Positions 22,880-33,560 of a stretch of DNA of 64,000 nt are shown here, piece by piece. Within the stretch, counting starts at the first letter, position 1, and each line of letters opens with the position of its first letter. The position numbers were made by a program, and so were the translations under genes. The notes beneath the pieces were generated by a model. It ran no database searches and was not told where the DNA came from. It was given only the letters and a program-made list of their open reading frames with translations. The stretch is from Diogma glabrata. Lineage: Eukaryota; Arthropoda; Insecta; Diptera; Cylindrotomidae. Location of the stretch: positions 81,994,199-82,058,198 of the forward strand of contig OY856186.1 of the NCBI GenBank assembly GCA_963693315.1, read 5' to 3'.

Positions 22880-25111
22880 CCCGTAAAACAATTTTTAAAA
22901 AAATGCATGAAATGTGCACTAATTGTGCATGAAACATTATGTCCGTGCACAAAATTGTTTATAACACTTGTCACGCACATGATGTGCACCATACCAAGCA
23001 CATGTCGTAAAACGCCTGAGCACATATGCGCACAGACATTTCAGACTCACGTGCACCAAATGCGCACTAAAATATTCACTATATGTTCATTCACAGGTTT
23101 GCAGCAATGTTTACTTTTTCAGATACATGTTCACGACATGTGCATTACCATATTTCAGGGTTGTAACGTATAATACGGTAACGTATAAAACACGTATTAT
23201 ACGTACATATAAAACATATAAAACGTACAGTATAAAACACACAATTATTTACGTTTTATACCGTTTAAAAGTAAAATCCTCAATAAACAAAAATACATTT
23301 AAATAACATTAACGCGGGCGTTAACTCGTATCGTACTCGTGATATTTAATATTTATAAAATATAGCGTCGGCATGATAACTTCTTACCCAACTATTCCTA
23401 TTAGTTCAGAAAACTTCCACATTTAACGTAAATGCTTCTTTTCAAAATATAATTATTTATTTTCAAAACAAATTTAGTCTGCAATAATTTGACATTTCCA
23501 ACCATACCTATTATTCATCAATGACCAAAAATGAATTTACTCAATAAACTTCTCACTAAACTTTTTCGTTTGACGTAAATACATATTATTTTAACTATTA
23601 AAACTTTTGTATAAAAAGAAGATTTGATCTGCAAGAACCTGTTATTTTCAAACTGTGTCTATTAATTGGAAGTGGTGCAACCCGGATTCACACAACAAAA
23701 TTTTTTTAAAAACATCTCTCTAATAATCTCTAATAATTTCCCTAACTGCTATGAAAAAACGACATTTATTCTGAAAGAACATTATATTTCCAGCTGTTCT
23801 TATTAGATGGGAAGAGCTGAAGTTGGATTGAACCATATTTTATATATTCAATAACATTTCATAATGCCAAATAATTAAGTTCATGAGCCAAATGTTTCTC
23901 ATCCAAAATGCTTCCCATTAAGTATTAAGTAAATGTTGGAATCAAAATGAAAGAAAATCATGTAGTATAGGTGTTGAAAAATTCAAAAATAATTTAATTG
24001 CTTGAGTTTAAGTGCTCAAATAAATCTCTAATATATAATTCAAAATTTTCAATATTCAAATCTAGTGAATTAAAAATTGTTAACCAGTTTAATGTACAGT
24101 AACATAGCCTTTCGTATATATTCAAATAACATCTAGAATTTAAATAGTTTTTGTTATAAATTATAAAATATATAAATAATTTATAACTACGTAATTATAT
24201 TTTTACTAAAATATATACATTTTTACTAAAAATATAATTAATATCTGAAGTAAGAAGTATTTTTAATTTTTTATGAATGAATTTCAAAAACAAAATCATT
24301 TTATTCGTTTTATACGTTATATACGTTTTATACGTTACGTATTATACGTGTAACGTATAAAACGTTTTATACGTGTATATTAACAACCCTGCCATATATA
24401 CAGAAATTTTATGTATTTTGTTCAGGAAATTTTCAGGGTCATTTTAGACACAAATGCACCACTTGTGCATTTGCTTGTTCACGATAAGTTTACAAAAGGC
24501 GCATATATTTTCTGTATTCTTCTTAAAAACATGTTTATGATATATTTATTCCAAAATATCAAATAAATTCGTTATAATAGAAATATCATAACTTATACAA
24601 ACCAATGTGTAGTCATAATACGGCTGTTATTTTCATAGTCTTTAAGCCGAGAAGCGATAACTAAAGTAAATGTAAAGTTTTGTAAACAATGTATATCTTA
24701 AATGGATAGAACTCTAGTGAATTTTAAGCAACTGAAATTCAGATATTTCATACACAAGCATATGCGCATTTCGTCTACATGTATATAGGTCATTTCGTAA
24801 ACATGTTTTATGCGAATTTCATAAGCAAATGCACAAATAAAAATTCACACGGTGAACATTTGTTTAATGTTAACATGTATACAAAATATGCGTAGAATAT
24901 TTTGTTAAAAGTTCTATGCACATTTTGTAAATATGTTTACATTATTTGATAATGTTAAATTAAAACAAATTTGTATGACGTAAGTACTCAAATACATTTA
25001 CACTTCAACTTAAGTTAAAATATTTACTAGAAAATTAAAAAAAAACTACAAAATTATAGTCAAAACCAAATGTGCACCTACTCGTGCACCATGTACATTA
25101 TGTTTGTCGGG
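22880..25111. mobile_element. Family D element inserted in family B, itself carrying a hAT MITE
   Basis: Its ends are CCCGTAAAACAATTTTT and (reverse complemented right end) CCCGACAAACATAATG, an imperfect terminal match. The flanking sequence matches an uninterrupted ATTTTATTATTATTATTGAGAA in the sister repeat, showing the insertion point. Both ends are rich in GTGCAC/GTGCAT palindromes. Fragments of the family lie at 7690 and 17242. Confidence 0.65.
23156..24391. mobile_element. hAT-type non-autonomous element with 8-bp target duplication
   Basis: It begins CAGGGTTGTAACGTATAATACG and ends with the complement, AACAACCCTG. The terminal zones are built of interleaved ACGTATAATACG/TTTTATACG phrases. 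Flanks CCATATTT (23148-23155) and CCATATAT (24392-24399) match at 7 of 8 positions, the length expected for hAT. The 1.2-kb interior is non-coding. Confidence 0.75.
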
Positions 25112-26483
25112 ATATTATTGAGAATTATGGCATTATAAGTTTGTCAAAAAAATGTTGTCAAGTGTGTCAAAAGAAAGATTTTTATTTATTTTTTTACCTA
25201 ACTTTTTGGAAAAAAATTAAATTGTTTGTTTGAAAGGAAATTTTATTATTATTATTGAGAATTATGGCATTATAAGTTTGTCAAAAAAATGTTGTCAAGT
25301 GTGTCAAAAGAGAGATTTTTATTTATTTTTTACCCAATTTTTTGGAAAAAATAAAATTGTTTGTTTGAAATGAAATTTTATTATTATTATAGAGAATTAT
25401 GGCATTATAAGTTTGTCAAAAAAATGTTGTCAAGTGTGTCAAAAAATGATTTCATTTATTTTGTAGCCAATTTTTTGAAAAATGTAGCTGTTTTTATGAC
25501 GTAAATGTAATAGAAAATGAAATTGGACATCGAAATTTTTGAATTTGTTAAAGTTTTTGAAATATTTTGAAAAAGTTTGTATTTTTGATGTTGTAATAAT
25601 TTTTGCAATATTTTTAGAATTTCGGATAACGTTTTAATTTTTGATTTTGTAAGAATTTTTGGAATATTTTAAGAATTTTGAAAAGTTTTTAATTTTTTAT
25701 TTTATTATAATATTTGGAATTTTAAAAAATTTTCAATTTTTGATTTTGTAATAATTTTTGCAATATTTTTAGAATTTTGGTAAAGTTTGAATTTTTAAGA
25801 ATTTTTGGATTATTATTGGAATTTAGAAAAAGTTTAAATATTTGATTTCATTCTAATTTTTGGAATATTTTTGGAATTTTGAAAAAGGTTTCAATTTTTG
25901 ATTTTGTTATAGTTTTTGCAATATTTTTAGAATTTTGAAAAAAATAGAATTTTTGAATTTTATATATATGTATATTTAGAATTTTGAAAAAAGTTTCATT
26001 TTTTGATTTTGTAAGAATTTTTGGAATATTGTTAGAATTTTGAAAAATTTTAAATTTTTGATTTTATTATAATTTTTGGAATTTTGAAAAAAGTTTTAAT
26101 TTTTGATTTTGTAATAATTTTTGCAATATTTTTAGAATTTTGGGAAAAGTTTGAATTTTTAAGAATTTTTGGAATATTTTCGGAATTTAGAAAAAGTTTA
26201 AATATTTGATTTCATTCTAATTTTTGGAATATTTTTGGAATTTTGAAAAAGTTTGATTTTATTTAATTTAACAATATTTTTGGAATTTTGATTACAATTT
26301 TCCGGCAACGTTTTGATGTTTCGTGTTAGTTTTGTAATACATTTTTAAACAGAGATAAAAAATACTTGTACTTTAACAAAGAGTTATGTTTGATATACAT
26401 CGCTGCCCAAAACTAAAAACCATGTCCTCGTGAAAGTTTTTTGCCGAAAACTATATCAAAATCCTTTACCGAAAGACCGAAGT

Positions 26484-27119
26484 CTTGATATCTCAGAGCT
26501 GTGAGATTTCAGCCTCTCCATATTTTACTTTTCGATTAATAAGTTTTAAGTTTTTTAAATATTTTCGAGAAAAAAATATAATCTAAAAACAATATAAACA
26601 AAAATAGAATGCTTCGGTTATAGATTGTCAAATTTTTTTATCTTGTATTGTCAAATTTTTTTATGTTGTTTTTCTATGTAATGGCGTTTTTTTATATTAA
26701 TTTTGGGGGCAAAAATACGCTTGAATTTGGAATTCACTGCAATAATAGAAAAATTTACGGCCTCTACTAAAACGCAAGTGTGTTAGTAACAATTTATTGG
26801 TGTGCAAAAATTACTTCAACTTTTAACATCAATTTCACTTCCTCTATAAATTCTCTTAATTCTTTGAGACTATCAAATATGTTATTGAGTGATTTTTTTG
26901 TTCCGGTCTTTGCCGCAATGGCGCTGCAAAAGGGGGAAAAGAGAATAAATTCAAAAAAATTTGTATGGGATTTCATACAAAACACAGCTTGAATAATTTT
27001 AAAATTTATCTATGAAATTCTTCATTTTACTACAATTAAATAATTTAAATTTGCTTATGAACAATTACTGACTATATATTAAGCATAATAGAGTTTTTTT
27101 TTCGATTGAATTCTCAAGA
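26484..27119. other. Copy-specific insertion between family B and unit A sequence
   Basis: Compared with 33355-33400, this copy has about 570 extra bases (about 26530-27095) between CCATATTTT and TTTCGATTGAATTCTC. It contains opposing open frames of about 65 codons that match nothing recognised. Confidence 0.4.
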
Positions 27120-27249
27120 CACTACTATTTTATTAAGTATGGTAAGTTAATGATATTCGTTATTTTACATACACATCCTCAATGCAGTAGAATCATTACA
27201 ACTAGTTATTATTTCAAGTAATCTGAAAACCAATCTATTATGATCTAGG
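27120..27249 (+). repeat. Family A composite unit 1, 3' part
   Basis: The sequence from ACACTACTATTTTATTAAG to CCAATCTATTATGATC is shared with 33428-33458 plus 36543-36650 and with 57128-57257. It ends at the insertion point of a hAT element, where ATCTAGGC (27242-27249) is the probable target. Confidence 0.75.
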
Positions 27250-27489
27250 CCAGTGATGGCGAACCTTTTTTGCTGGTGGGTCAAAAAAAATTTATAAGAT
27301 TCTCAATTTAGAGTCATGGGTCACTACTAGAATTAAAATAAAATAGTTTATATATGTAGTTACTTCATTGATCAAACTTTTATTTAGAAAATAAAATAAA
27401 TTTCATTAAGAAAAAAAATACTAATGTGAAATTTACTGCTGCTTTTGAAACGATAATTTTTGTATATCTGGTTGATATTCTGTTGTCCT

Positions 27490-28087
27490 TAATTTCTCAC
27501 ATGCAACAGTTGTTTCTGTCCAGAGCCGATTTCTTTTCAAGGACTTTATGTAATGATGAAAATAGCTGCTCACAGAAATAAGATGATCCAAACATTGGTA
27601 ATACAGCATTTGCTAAATTCATGCAGATAAATGTATTTGGCAAAGAATTTCAAGTTTGGAGTATAATATTTTTAATATTTTCTTCGGCTGACTCATTAAA
27701 ATTCATTAGGGAACTATTTGATTCTATTTTTGCAATCAAATCTTTGAGTTTTTTTTATCCATAAACGATAATTTTGAAATTCGACTAATTCGATTTCTAA
27801 ATTATTAATATTCAACCGATTGACGAACTCTAGTTCCATGTTGTTGAATTCAATTTTATAAGGCAAAGTAGTTTCCAGTTGTTTAAATTGAATAAATCTG
27901 ATTTTAAATGATTCTTTGATTTCTTCTATCATTGATACATATTTATTGATTGAATGCTCATTATCCTCAATATTATTACCAAAAACACCTTTGTTTCAAA
28001 TTGTGCACGCAATCGTGGAAAATATGTCATAGATTTCATATTTAAATCATTTATAAATTTGTCTAATTTTAAAACAAACAATTTAAT
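27490..28087 (-). pseudogene. hAT transposase, C-terminal half with dimerisation domain
   Basis: Continues the transposase interrupted at 29332. It opens IKLFVLKLDKFINDL and MTYFPRL, passes an open stretch around 27932-27714 (LEIELVEFQNYRLW), and ends with a hAT C-terminal dimerisation region near 27690-27500 (LPMFGSSYFCEQLFSSLHYI then a KSALDRN-type end). Internal stops and frameshifts break it. The first codons repeat the last codons of the other half because of the 12-bp target duplication. Confidence 0.75.
28076..28087. repeat. 12-bp target duplication of the Penelope-like element, left copy
   Basis: AAACAATTTAAT immediately precedes the left inverted repeat and recurs exactly at 29332-29343. 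Confidence 0.85.
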
Positions 28088-28427
28088 ATTTTATTATTTT
28101 GTTTTTCCTCAATTTACCCCGTTTGATTGAATATAATTTTTATTATTAAATCTATATATTTCGGGCTAGGCCCATCTTCAGGATTATTAATAAAAATAAT
28201 AAAAAATTATATCACAATAAGAAAATAAAGTTTTTGACATAAATTATATAAACAAAAAACGATATACAATTTAACATGAGTTACTATGTTATAATTAACT
28301 TAAAAAATGGTAATCAAGTGAAAAGCTTAAAGTTACTTTAAATTTTAGAACAATCGGATTAAATTAAAATAATTATTCGAAAAATCCTTCTTATCACTTT
28401 TAAAATTACAAATTGTTTCCTCATTTT
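28088..28427 (-). repeat. Penelope LTR-like arm, inverted copy
   Basis: Exact reverse complement of 28954-29293 as read by eye. It carries a hammerhead fold on the minus strand at about 28140-28191. Confidence 0.9.
28140..28191 (-). ncRNA. Putative minimal hammerhead ribozyme in left Penelope arm
   Basis: Same sequence as the plus-strand ribozyme at 29190-29241, in opposite orientation, so each arm would cut transcripts of a different strand. Hammerheads in the LTR-like repeats are an established feature of Penelope-like elements. Confidence 0.65.
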
Positions 28428-28433
28428 GATAAA

Positions 28434-29036
28434 ATGATTAGTCAGGTTCGTAATACTAATTTAAATCAATTGGGTCATAGTTATAATTATCTATCACTTG
28501 ATCAAACAGCTAATAATATGGTATCAAATAATGAAAATTTAAATAAATATGCATCATTAACTTATGTTCCGGGTCTAAGCGAAACACTTTCTCGCTCTTG
28601 TTCACAGTTTGTTCCTAATATTAAAATGGCTATGAGGCCTAAAAATAAAAATAGTTATAGTTTTAAAAATTCAAAATCAAAAATACCTAAAGAACAACAT
28701 AGTGGTGTTGTTTATAAGGTTGATTGTAATAACTGTAACACAACATATATTGGTGAAACAATTCAAAAATTAGGTGTTCGTATGGATCAACATAAATATG
28801 ATTCTAAAAAAACTTCAGTTACTAATAATTGTTCTGCACTTGCTAAACATTCTATAGAAAATAAACATGAATTTAAATTCGATGATGTTCAAATTTTGGC
28901 TAAGGAAAGAAATAAAACTAAATTACAGATACACGAGGTGTGCCAAATCATAAAAAATGAGGAAACAATTTGTAATTTTAAAAGTGATAAGAAGGATTTT
29001 TCGAATAATTATTTTAATTTAATCCGATTGTTCTAA
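28434..29036 (+). CDS. GIY-YIG endonuclease domain of Penelope-like element (truncated polyprotein)
   Basis: About 200 codons. The frame is open from 28404 (inside the left arm) and the first Met is at 28434, but the native start was in the lost RT part. Roughly residues 45-70 (YVPGLSETLSRSCSQF) match the linker preceding the endonuclease in Penelope proteins. The GIY-YIG block follows: VVYKVDC..C with YIGET, then an Arg (GVRMDQH) and SALAKHS...H, and ending with KLQIHEVCQIIK containing the catalytic Glu. The CX2C and His pattern is the zinc-finger-like variant typical of Penelope enzymes. The last 83 bases lie inside the right terminal repeat. No stop or frameshift is present, so the domain itself is intact. 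Confidence 0.88.
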   Translation: MISQVRNTNLNQLGHSYNYLSLDQTANNMVSNNENLNKYASLTYVPGLSETLSRSCSQFVPNIKMAMRPKNKNSYSFKNSKSKIPKEQHSGVVYKVDCNNCNTTYIGETIQKLGVRMDQHKYDSKKTSVTNNCSALAKHSIENKHEFKFDDVQILAKERNKTKLQIHEVCQIIKNEETICNFKSDKKDFSNNYFNLIRLF

Positions 29037-29293
29037 AATTTAAAGTAACTTTAAGCTTTTCACTTGATTACCATTTTTTAAGTTAATTATAACATAGTAA
29101 CTCATGTTAAATTGTATATCGTTTTTTGTTTATATAATTTATGTCAAAAACTTTATTTTCTTATTGTGATATAATTTTTTATTATTTTTATTAATAATCC
29201 TGAAGATGGGCCTAGCCCGAAATATATAGATTTAATAATAAAAATTATATTCAATCAAACGGGGTAAATTGAGGAAAAACAAAATAATAAAAT
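28954..29293 (+). repeat. Penelope LTR-like arm, direct copy
   Basis: Begins inside the coding region (AAAATGAGGAAACAATTTG) and ends AAAATAATAAAAT. Pairs with 28088-28427 over 340 bp. Confidence 0.9.
29190..29241 (+). ncRNA. Putative minimal hammerhead ribozyme in right Penelope arm
   Basis: Core CTGAAGA (29200-29206) is followed by one T and helix II GGGC-CTA-GCCC, then GAAA. Helix III is the tiny palindrome ATATAT with the predicted cut after A29228. Helix I starts with AATC pairing GATT. A two-base-pair helix III is the known minimal Penelope type, thought to work as a dimer. Confidence 0.7.
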
Positions 29294-29331
29294 ATAAAAT
29301 TTTAAACCCGGCTAAACAAGTTTATAATATG
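29294..29331 (+). other. One-sided tail of the Penelope-like element
   Basis: 38 nt present only at the right end, between the arm and the right target duplication. It contains CCCGGCTAAACAAG. Such tails of about 30-40 nt are reported for Penelope-like elements. Confidence 0.7.
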
Positions 29332-29343
29332 AAACAATTTAAT
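29332..29343. repeat. 12-bp target duplication of the Penelope-like element, right copy
   Basis: AAACAATTTAAT, exact copy of 28076-28087. Confidence 0.85.
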
Positions 29344-29985
29344 GTTTTCATACATAGTTAATGCAATTTGTCCACGCCCTTGAAGTTTCTTATTAAGTTC
29401 GTTAAAGTGTTGTGTTATATCACAATAGAACATTAGATCATTTAACCATTGCAAATTTGTGAGCTCAGGATAATTTACACCCTTTTCAAGTAGAAACAGT
29501 TTTATTTCCCAAGAAGAGTAACAAAGCGATTTAGAACCACACCACGGCTGAACCATCGAATGTTGCCATACATTAAAAGACCTGAATACTGAGAAAAGAA
29601 TCAATTTCAGATAGTAATTCAGCGAATTGACACTTATTCAGAGCTCGTGAAGAAATAAAATTGAAAATATTTGTCACTATTGACATAACCTTTGAAAATG
29701 ATTGCAATCCTTTTTTACACACAGTACTTCTGGGTGAATAATACAATTTAATTCCACTAATGGACCGTTAATGTTTTGCTTGAGATGGGTAATAAATCCA
29801 ACGTTTTTGTCAACCATGCTTGGAGGACCATCAGTAGTTACGGAAACAATCTTCTTTGTATCAATATTCTCGGTTTCCAAGGCTTTTTTAAATCCATGCA
29901 TAACGTTGTTTTCCTGTTAAATTCACTAATTTTATTGATTCTTCTCTCATTATATTTACACAGAGTTACCATTCGTACTGAATGA
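29332..29985 (-). pseudogene. hAT transposase, N-terminal/central half
   Basis: On the minus strand, IVSVTTDGPPSMVDKNVGFI (about 29850) carries a catalytic Asp block of hAT transposases and is followed by LNCIIHPEVLCVKK. Next come VMSIVTNIFNFISSRALN and, after frame changes near 29600, a NIRWFSRGVVLNRF block with another catalytic region. WLNDLMFYCDITQHFNELNKKLQG and MYENIKLF follow, the typical helical region before the C-terminal domain. The family resemblance is to ZBED5/GTF2IRD2-type hAT. The BED finger was not found upstream. The reading breaks off at the Penelope insertion. Confidence 0.8.
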
Positions 29986-30596
29986 TACTGTACTGACTTC
30001 TAAAACTATGTACTGAAAGTACTGATTTTTAAGAAAATTGTTCAATTTTAATTTAAGTTCCAATTTAAATACGGAAATAAAACTATACGAGCTATTGTTT
30101 GGTATGAACTTGTAATAAAAATTACTTGGAAAAAATACTTTTATTTTTAAATTGTGGTAGTTACCCACGGAAAATATATATAAAAATTCCAACCCCTGTG
30201 TTTTCCCAAGCAATCGTTTCAGAAAGTTGTATTTTATCAACTACTGATGTTGGTCTCAAGTCTCAACAAGATTTCCTTAAACTACTAAAACAATGAAAAC
30301 CAGATTTCTCCACTTGGCTTTACACATTAACCTTTCGACTTAGGAGAGACATATCTAGGTTAAGTGAGACTAAGTATAGTTCATATTTTAGCTCTTAATA
30401 TGTTGTACTAATTTCACTTAGAAAAAAAATGGTCACCCTTTATTTACAGATTTGTATATTTTGCAATGATTGCAAGCTGTGCTATATTTTGAGATTCTAT
30501 TTACAACTAAAATTATTTTATATTTCACAAATTAATTGTAAAATTAGATTTATTTATGATTTGTTATAAAAATATTTAAACCTCAAAAATTTTTTC
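29986..30596. other. Unassigned remainder of the hAT region
   Basis: AT-rich sequence upstream of the transposase relic. No BED finger, promoter or inverted terminus could be recognised. A 94-codon minus-strand frame at 30240 is not matched to anything. Confidence 0.35.
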
Positions 30597-30895
30597 AATT
30601 CTAAAACCAGTTTTGGATTCTTCTAATTAAACGTTAAGATATTTAAGCAGAAAAATTTTTACGTGTTTCGTGGCGGTATCGAACGCCAGTCGTCAGCAAC
30701 ACAAATTCGATATCTTTTGTTATACAAGCTTTTATCAATTGATCCATTCAATTTACAAGTTTATAGAAATTTTTAGATGGTGAATTGAAACGTCATCAAC
30801 AATTACAATGAAATCAACTATTTCACAAGGAAATTGCATCTTTAACGACATGATACATTAAATTAATTATTTCTAATTAATTGTCTATCTAATTT
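30597..30895 (-). repeat. Family A composite unit 2, 5' part with tRNA-like segment
   Basis: Shares TTTTCAATTCTAAAACCAGT and ACGTGTTTCGTGG(C/T)GGTATCGAAC with 36700-36960 and 56786-57110. The tRNA-like part on the minus strand (about 30663-30748) keeps a B-box-like block, but the A box is decayed (TGGATCAATTG). Confidence 0.7.
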
Positions 30896-30906
30896 TATAA
30901 TGTTTT

Positions 30907-33354
30907 ACTTCGGTCTGAAAGACTTAAGTATTACATTCATGAGCCAAAAGTAAAATTCTTACCCCCACTTTTTTGGCATTTCTCGACGTTATAGTTACTG
31001 ATTCTAAAAAAGCAAAAGAAAAATGTATGTCTGTCTGTAGGCCGGCCGGCCAGCCGTCCGGCCGTCATTACCTACGAAATCTAGAAAACCGCTGGAGGGA
31101 TTTCAAACATTTATTTTTCTAAAATAGGTATACTCAAGGGACAGGTCCGAAAGGACGCTGTGTTCGATAACTGTATCGGAAGTGTGTCAAAAAATCATTA
31201 TGTGTGTCAAAAATAGCAAATTTTCATATTTTTGGCTTAAAAAACGTTCATTTTAAGTGATTACGAGTAGGAAGGTTGAATTTGGAAAAATCTTGATGGT
31301 AGGGATTGGTATGTGAGATCAAAAACTAGATTATTGCATTATAAGTTTGTCAAAAAAATGTTGTCAAGTGTGTCAATAGAAAAAATTTTGTTTATTTTTT
31401 ACCCAATTTTTTGGAAAAAAAATAAAATTAATTATTTATATGACATGAAATTTTATTATTATTATTGAGAATTATGGCATTATAATTTTGTCAAAAAAAT
31501 GTTGTCAAGTGTGTCAAAAGAAAGATTTTTATTTATTTTTTTACCCAATTTTTTGGAAAAACAAAACTAATTATTTGTACGACATGGAAATTTATTATTA
31601 TTATTATAGACGATTATGGCATTATAAGTTTGTCAAAAAAATAATGTCAAGTGTGTCAAAAAATGATTATATTTTTACACAATTTTTTGGAAAAAAAAAA
31701 ATGTAGCTGTTTTTATGACGTAAATGTAATAGAAAATGAAATTGGATATGGAAATTTTTGAGTTTATTATAGTTTTTGAAATATTTTTGGAATTTTGAAA
31801 AAAGTTTGTATTTTTGATGTTGTAATAATTTTTGCAATATTTTTAGAATTTTGAAAAAGTTTTTATTTTTGATTTTGTAAGAATTTTTGGAATATTTTAA
31901 GAATTTTGAAAAATTTTAAATTTTTGATTTATTATAATTTATATAATTTTTGAAAAAGTTTCAATTTTTGATATTGTTATGATTTTTGCAATATTTTTAG
32001 AATTATGGAAAAACTTTGAATTTTTGAAATATAATTAGAATTTAGAAAAAGTTTAAATATTTGATTTCATTCTAATTTTTGGAATATTTTTGGAATTTTG
32101 AAAACAAATTTTTGAATTTTATATATATTTTCAGAATTTAGAAAAAAGTTTCAATTTTTGATTCTGTAAGAATTTTTAGAAGATTTTTAGAATATTGAAA
32201 AATTTTAAATTTTTGATTTTATTATAATTTTGGAAAAAGTTTCAATTTTTGATATTGTTATAATTTTTGCAGTATTTTTAGAATTTTGGAAAAAGTTTGA
32301 ATTTTTGAAGTTTTCGGAATATTATTAGAATTTAATAAAAGTTTAAATTCTTGATTTTATTCTAATTTTTGAAATATTTTTAGAATTTTGAAAAAAAAGT
32401 AGAATTTTTTAATTTTATATATATTTTTAGAATTTTGAAAAAGTTTCAATTTTTGATTTTGAAAGAATTTTTGTAATATATTTAGAATTTTGAAAATTTT
32501 TAAATTTTTGATTTTATTATAATTTTTTTAATTTTGGAAAATAGTTTATTTTCCTACAAGAGATGAAAACATTGTTCTTTTCGTGAGTAAAAATTTGTTC
32601 ACGAGACGCGCTAGCGTCGAGTGAGACATGTTTACGAACGAATAACGTTTTTATCTCGCGTAGAAAATGCAATTTTTTCTATGATGCTAATATAAAATCG
32701 ATATTTACTATAGATTATAAAGTTATAAATCGATAACAAAACATTCAAAATTCATATTCTATTTTTTCATGGTTACGTTGTTTATAATACTTACTTTGTA
32801 AAATTATATGAAAAACCATAGCAACTATAATTTGTTATTTTTTTACACTCAAAGTAAACTCACTACTTTTTGCATAGAAAAAGTTACAATTTGTGCTTTT
32901 GTTATAATTTATGCAATATTTTTAGAGTTTTTGAAAAAAGTTTTAATCTTTGATTTTGTAATAACTTTTGAAATATTTTTAGAATTTTCTTTGAAAATAG
33001 TTTGAATTTTTGATTTTATTTAATTTTTACAATAATTTTGGAATTTTGAAAGAAATATGAATTTGTGATTTTGCAATATTTTCTCGAAACGCTAAATGGA
33101 GAAGTTTTTGAGTAGTTTGCTGATTGTATAATCTTTTAACTAAATTATGTTAATTTATGATCTGTTATAATTTTCCGACCACGTATTGATGTTTCGTGTT
33201 AGTTTTGTAATACATATCTAAACAGAGATAAAAAATACATGTACTTTAACGAAAAGTTATGTTTGATATACATCGCAGCCCAAAACTAAAAACCATGTCC
33301 TCATAAAAGTTTTTTGCCGAAAACTGTATCAAAATCCTTAACCCAGACCGAAGT
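30907..33354 (+). mobile_element. Family B element, copy 2
   Basis: Ends ACTTCGGTCTGAAAGAC and AGACCGAAGT. The internal order is as in copy 1: the GGCCGGCCGGCC patch (31041-31065), TGTGTCAAAAAAATG tandem blocks (31340-31680) and ~60-bp AT-rich repeats (31750-32520). This copy lacks the family D insertion but contains a palindromic element at 32549-32668. Comparison with the empty site at 57105-57125 shows the whole segment is an insertion. Confidence 0.7.
32549..32668. mobile_element. Palindromic element with CGAG-type core
   Basis: The arm TTCCTACAAGAGATGAAAAC...GTTCACGAG pairs with the arm CGAGTGAGAC...GTTTTTATCTCGCGTAGAAA. The centre is ACGAGACGCGCTAGCGTCGAGT (read as ACGAG, then GACGC-GCTA-GCGTC region, then GAGT). 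It is absent from family B copy 1, so it is a separate insertion. Confidence 0.55.
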
Positions 33355-33427
33355 CTTGATATCTCAGAGCTGTGAGATTTCAGCCCCTCCATATTTTTTC
33401 GATTGAATTCTCAGATTGAAAACACTA

Positions 33428-33458
33428 CTATTTTATTAAGTATGGAAAGTTAATGATA
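33428..33458 (+). repeat. Family A unit 2, middle part before pogo-like insertion
   Basis: ATTTTATTAAGTATGG then TTAATGATA, continuing at 36543 after the insertion. The 57-kb copy has the uninterrupted sequence AATGATATTCATTATTTTAC. Confidence 0.75.
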
Positions 33459-33560
33459 CAGTTAAAGCCCGTTTAGCCGACGTTCAATTAACCGAATATT
33501 CAGTTAAACGGAATTTTAAATTTTTGAATTTTTTCCTTCTCTACAAGAAAGATGTTTTTA

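Larger units (their letters stand above)
22310..26483 (+). mobile_element. Family B element, copy 1 (ACTTCGGTCT ends), with nested insertions
   Basis: The left end ACTTCGGTCTGAAAGACCTA is duplicated in tandem at 22310 and 22333; the right end AGACCGAAGT gives a 10-bp inverted match. Landmarks shared with the copy at 30907-33354 are a GC-rich GGCCGGCC patch after TCTGTCTGTC (22460-22490), GTGTTCGATAACTGTA, and a TGTGTCAAAAAAATG series. Three ~130-bp tandem repeats (25113-25480) are followed by AT-rich ~60-bp repeats built on ATTTTTGGAATATTTTTGGAA (25500-26290). Family D sequence interrupts it. No protein is encoded; class unknown. Confidence 0.7.
28088..29331 (+). mobile_element. 5'-truncated Penelope-like element with inverted terminal repeats, 38-nt tail and paired hammerheads
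   Basis: Two 340-bp arms (28088-28427 and 28954-29293), in opposite orientation and apparently identical by eye, flank a short body encoding a GIY-YIG endonuclease. A unique 38-nt extension (29294-29331) lies only on the right, matching the one-sided tail known for Penelope-like elements. A 12-bp target duplication flanks the whole insertion, and removing the insert plus one duplication rejoins the hAT transposase reading. The RT domain is missing: the left arm joins straight to the linker before the endonuclease. Perfect arms suggest recent insertion. Confidence 0.9.
27250..30590 (-). mobile_element. hAT transposon relic (ZBED/GTF2IRD2-like transposase), interrupted by a Penelope-like element
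   Basis: The left terminus, CAGTGATGGCGAACCTTTTT at 27250, is a classic hAT inverted-repeat start. The transposase lies on the minus strand on both sides of the Penelope insertion. The matching right terminus is not visible and about 85 bp of the adjoining unit A sequence is missing, so the right end was lost in a deletion. The element is an old, inactivated copy. Confidence 0.8.
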
